Source of the DNA: Sphingomonadales bacterium
GTDB taxonomy: Bacteria; Pseudomonadota; Alphaproteobacteria; Sphingomonadales; Sphingomonadaceae
Direction: 5' to 3'
DNA: 64,000 nt
NCBI GenBank assembly: GCA_006226685.1
Contig: SBGG01000029.1
Coordinates: 1 to 64,000, forward strand
Shown here: positions 63,446 through 64,000 of the stretch, in pieces
How positions within the stretch are numbered: the stretch's first letter is position 1
How the letters are laid out: every line of letters starts with the position of its first letter
Translations under genes and position numbers: made by a program
Notes under the pieces: model-generated
The model's input: the letters and a program-made list of their open reading frames with translations, nothing else
Databases searched by the model: none
What the model was told of the DNA's origin: nothing

Positions 63446-64000
63446 CAGCGGGACTCCGATGTGCAGATCATGTCCGCGCCCCCGAGCCGTACGGTCTGCA
63501 TCATCACCACGGCTTCCGGAAAATCGTCGAGGCACCCACAGGCTGAAACAAGCTCTTCACCGTCGCCCAACGGGCAGACGTTACCTCCGGAGCTGTCGGT
63601 TGTGCAGGCGTGATAGAATGTGTCCCAGCCTGTCGGCGCATTTTGCTTTGCGCCAATTAACCCATCCACGGCGGCGGCAGTGTTCGCCTTGGGCGCGCGG
63701 GTCCTGCAGATTGGCTCACAGGTTGGAACCGTCCCCCGGGCGGGCAGATTGAAGGCGCGGGAAGATGTTGAGTAGCTGCCGTCGTCGGCCTTTACCCGGT
63801 CTGCCAACAGCGTCTCGGTCGAATGGTCGATAATATAGGCGCCGCGGCTCAGGTCCGGTTCCGGCAGCGATCCTGTATCGACGATACAGCGATAGCGACG
63901 ATCTCGCTCGAACCACGGCCGCGCCAGGCTGATCTTGCAGGCGCCACTCTCGAACAGGCGGGTTTGCGGCAGCGGGGTTAGCCCGGTGCCGACACCATTG
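63445..64000 (-). CDS. TraN-like protein, 5' part beyond the window
   Basis: The frame is open from the right edge to TGA 63445-63447, at least 184 residues, with no start in view; the TTG at 63807 is internal. It is cysteine-rich (FERDRRYRCIVDTGSLPEP, VPTCEPICRTRAPKA, FYHACTTDSSGGNVCPLGDG, SACGCLDDFPEA), in the style of TraN middle regions. The stop overlaps the next TraN-like gene start. The F-type operon continues off the window. Confidence 0.7.
   Translation of the reverse strand, partial: NGVGTGLTPLPQTRLFESGACKISLARPWFERDRRYRCIVDTGSLPEPDLSRGAYIIDHSTETLLADRVKADDGSYSTSSRAFNLPARGTVPTCEPICRTRAPKANTAAAVDGLIGAKQNAPTGWDTFYHACTTDSSGGNVCPLGDGEELVSACGCLDDFPEAVVMMQTVRLGGADMICTSESR

Overview
The window looks like a GC-rich alphaproteobacterial replicon, most likely from a sphingomonad (Sphingomonas, Sphingobium or Novosphingobium type). 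This is inferred from gene content (SleB-like wall hydrolase, compact T2SS operon, ABC-dependent Kps capsule locus, F-type transfer genes, many small toxin-antitoxin pairs), not from a marker gene. No rRNA or tRNA gene was recognised.

Layout: (1) 529-10462, one tightly overlapping operon for a type II secretion system, gspE-F-G-H-I-J-L-M-C-D-K. (2) 10463-18700, an accessory stretch with a GNAT remnant, a complete tacAT-like toxin-antitoxin pair, a SleB-type hydrolase, a hypothetical secreted protein and two tandem HTH-only AraC regulators. The second regulator is split by a complete IS66-family element (15505-18015) flanked by a perfect 8-bp target duplication. (3) 19441-39346, a group 2-like capsule locus. 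kpsT faces away from two glycosyltransferases, a Wza/KpsD-like export lipoprotein and methyltransferases; an opposing operon runs kpsC-kpsS-GT-kpsM-kpsE-TPR/GT-FkbM-MT-unknown-MT. (4) 39610-42422, SapC, an Skp/OmpH-like protein, a membrane protein and an FkbM methyltransferase. (5) 42672-47340, sugar-nucleotide supply: manA-manC-kdsA-kdsB-kdsD, making GDP-mannose and CMP-Kdo. A LuxR-type regulator without a visible luxI diverges from it. (6) 48656-53634, a defence/toxin-antitoxin patch: a two-gene operon with an unrecognised HExxH protein, a VapBC-like pair, small unknowns and a RES-Xre pair. Part of it is bracketed by two diverged copies of the luxR 3' flank. (7) 54198-64000, the 3' part of an F-type conjugation operon on the minus strand (traN-like genes, trbC, S26 peptidase, traF, trbB-like, traH, traG), running off the right edge.

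How they fit together: the Kds enzymes supply the Kdo that KpsC and KpsS would use to build the lipid-linked poly-Kdo primer. The glycosyl- and methyltransferases would extend and decorate the chain, and KpsM/T with KpsE and the outer-membrane lipoprotein would export it. The LuxR protein is a candidate regulator of this supply operon. Conjugation genes, an insertion sequence and many toxin-antitoxin modules next to the capsule and T2SS genes suggest a large plasmid, chromid or integrative element. That is an inference, because no replication or integrase gene is in view.
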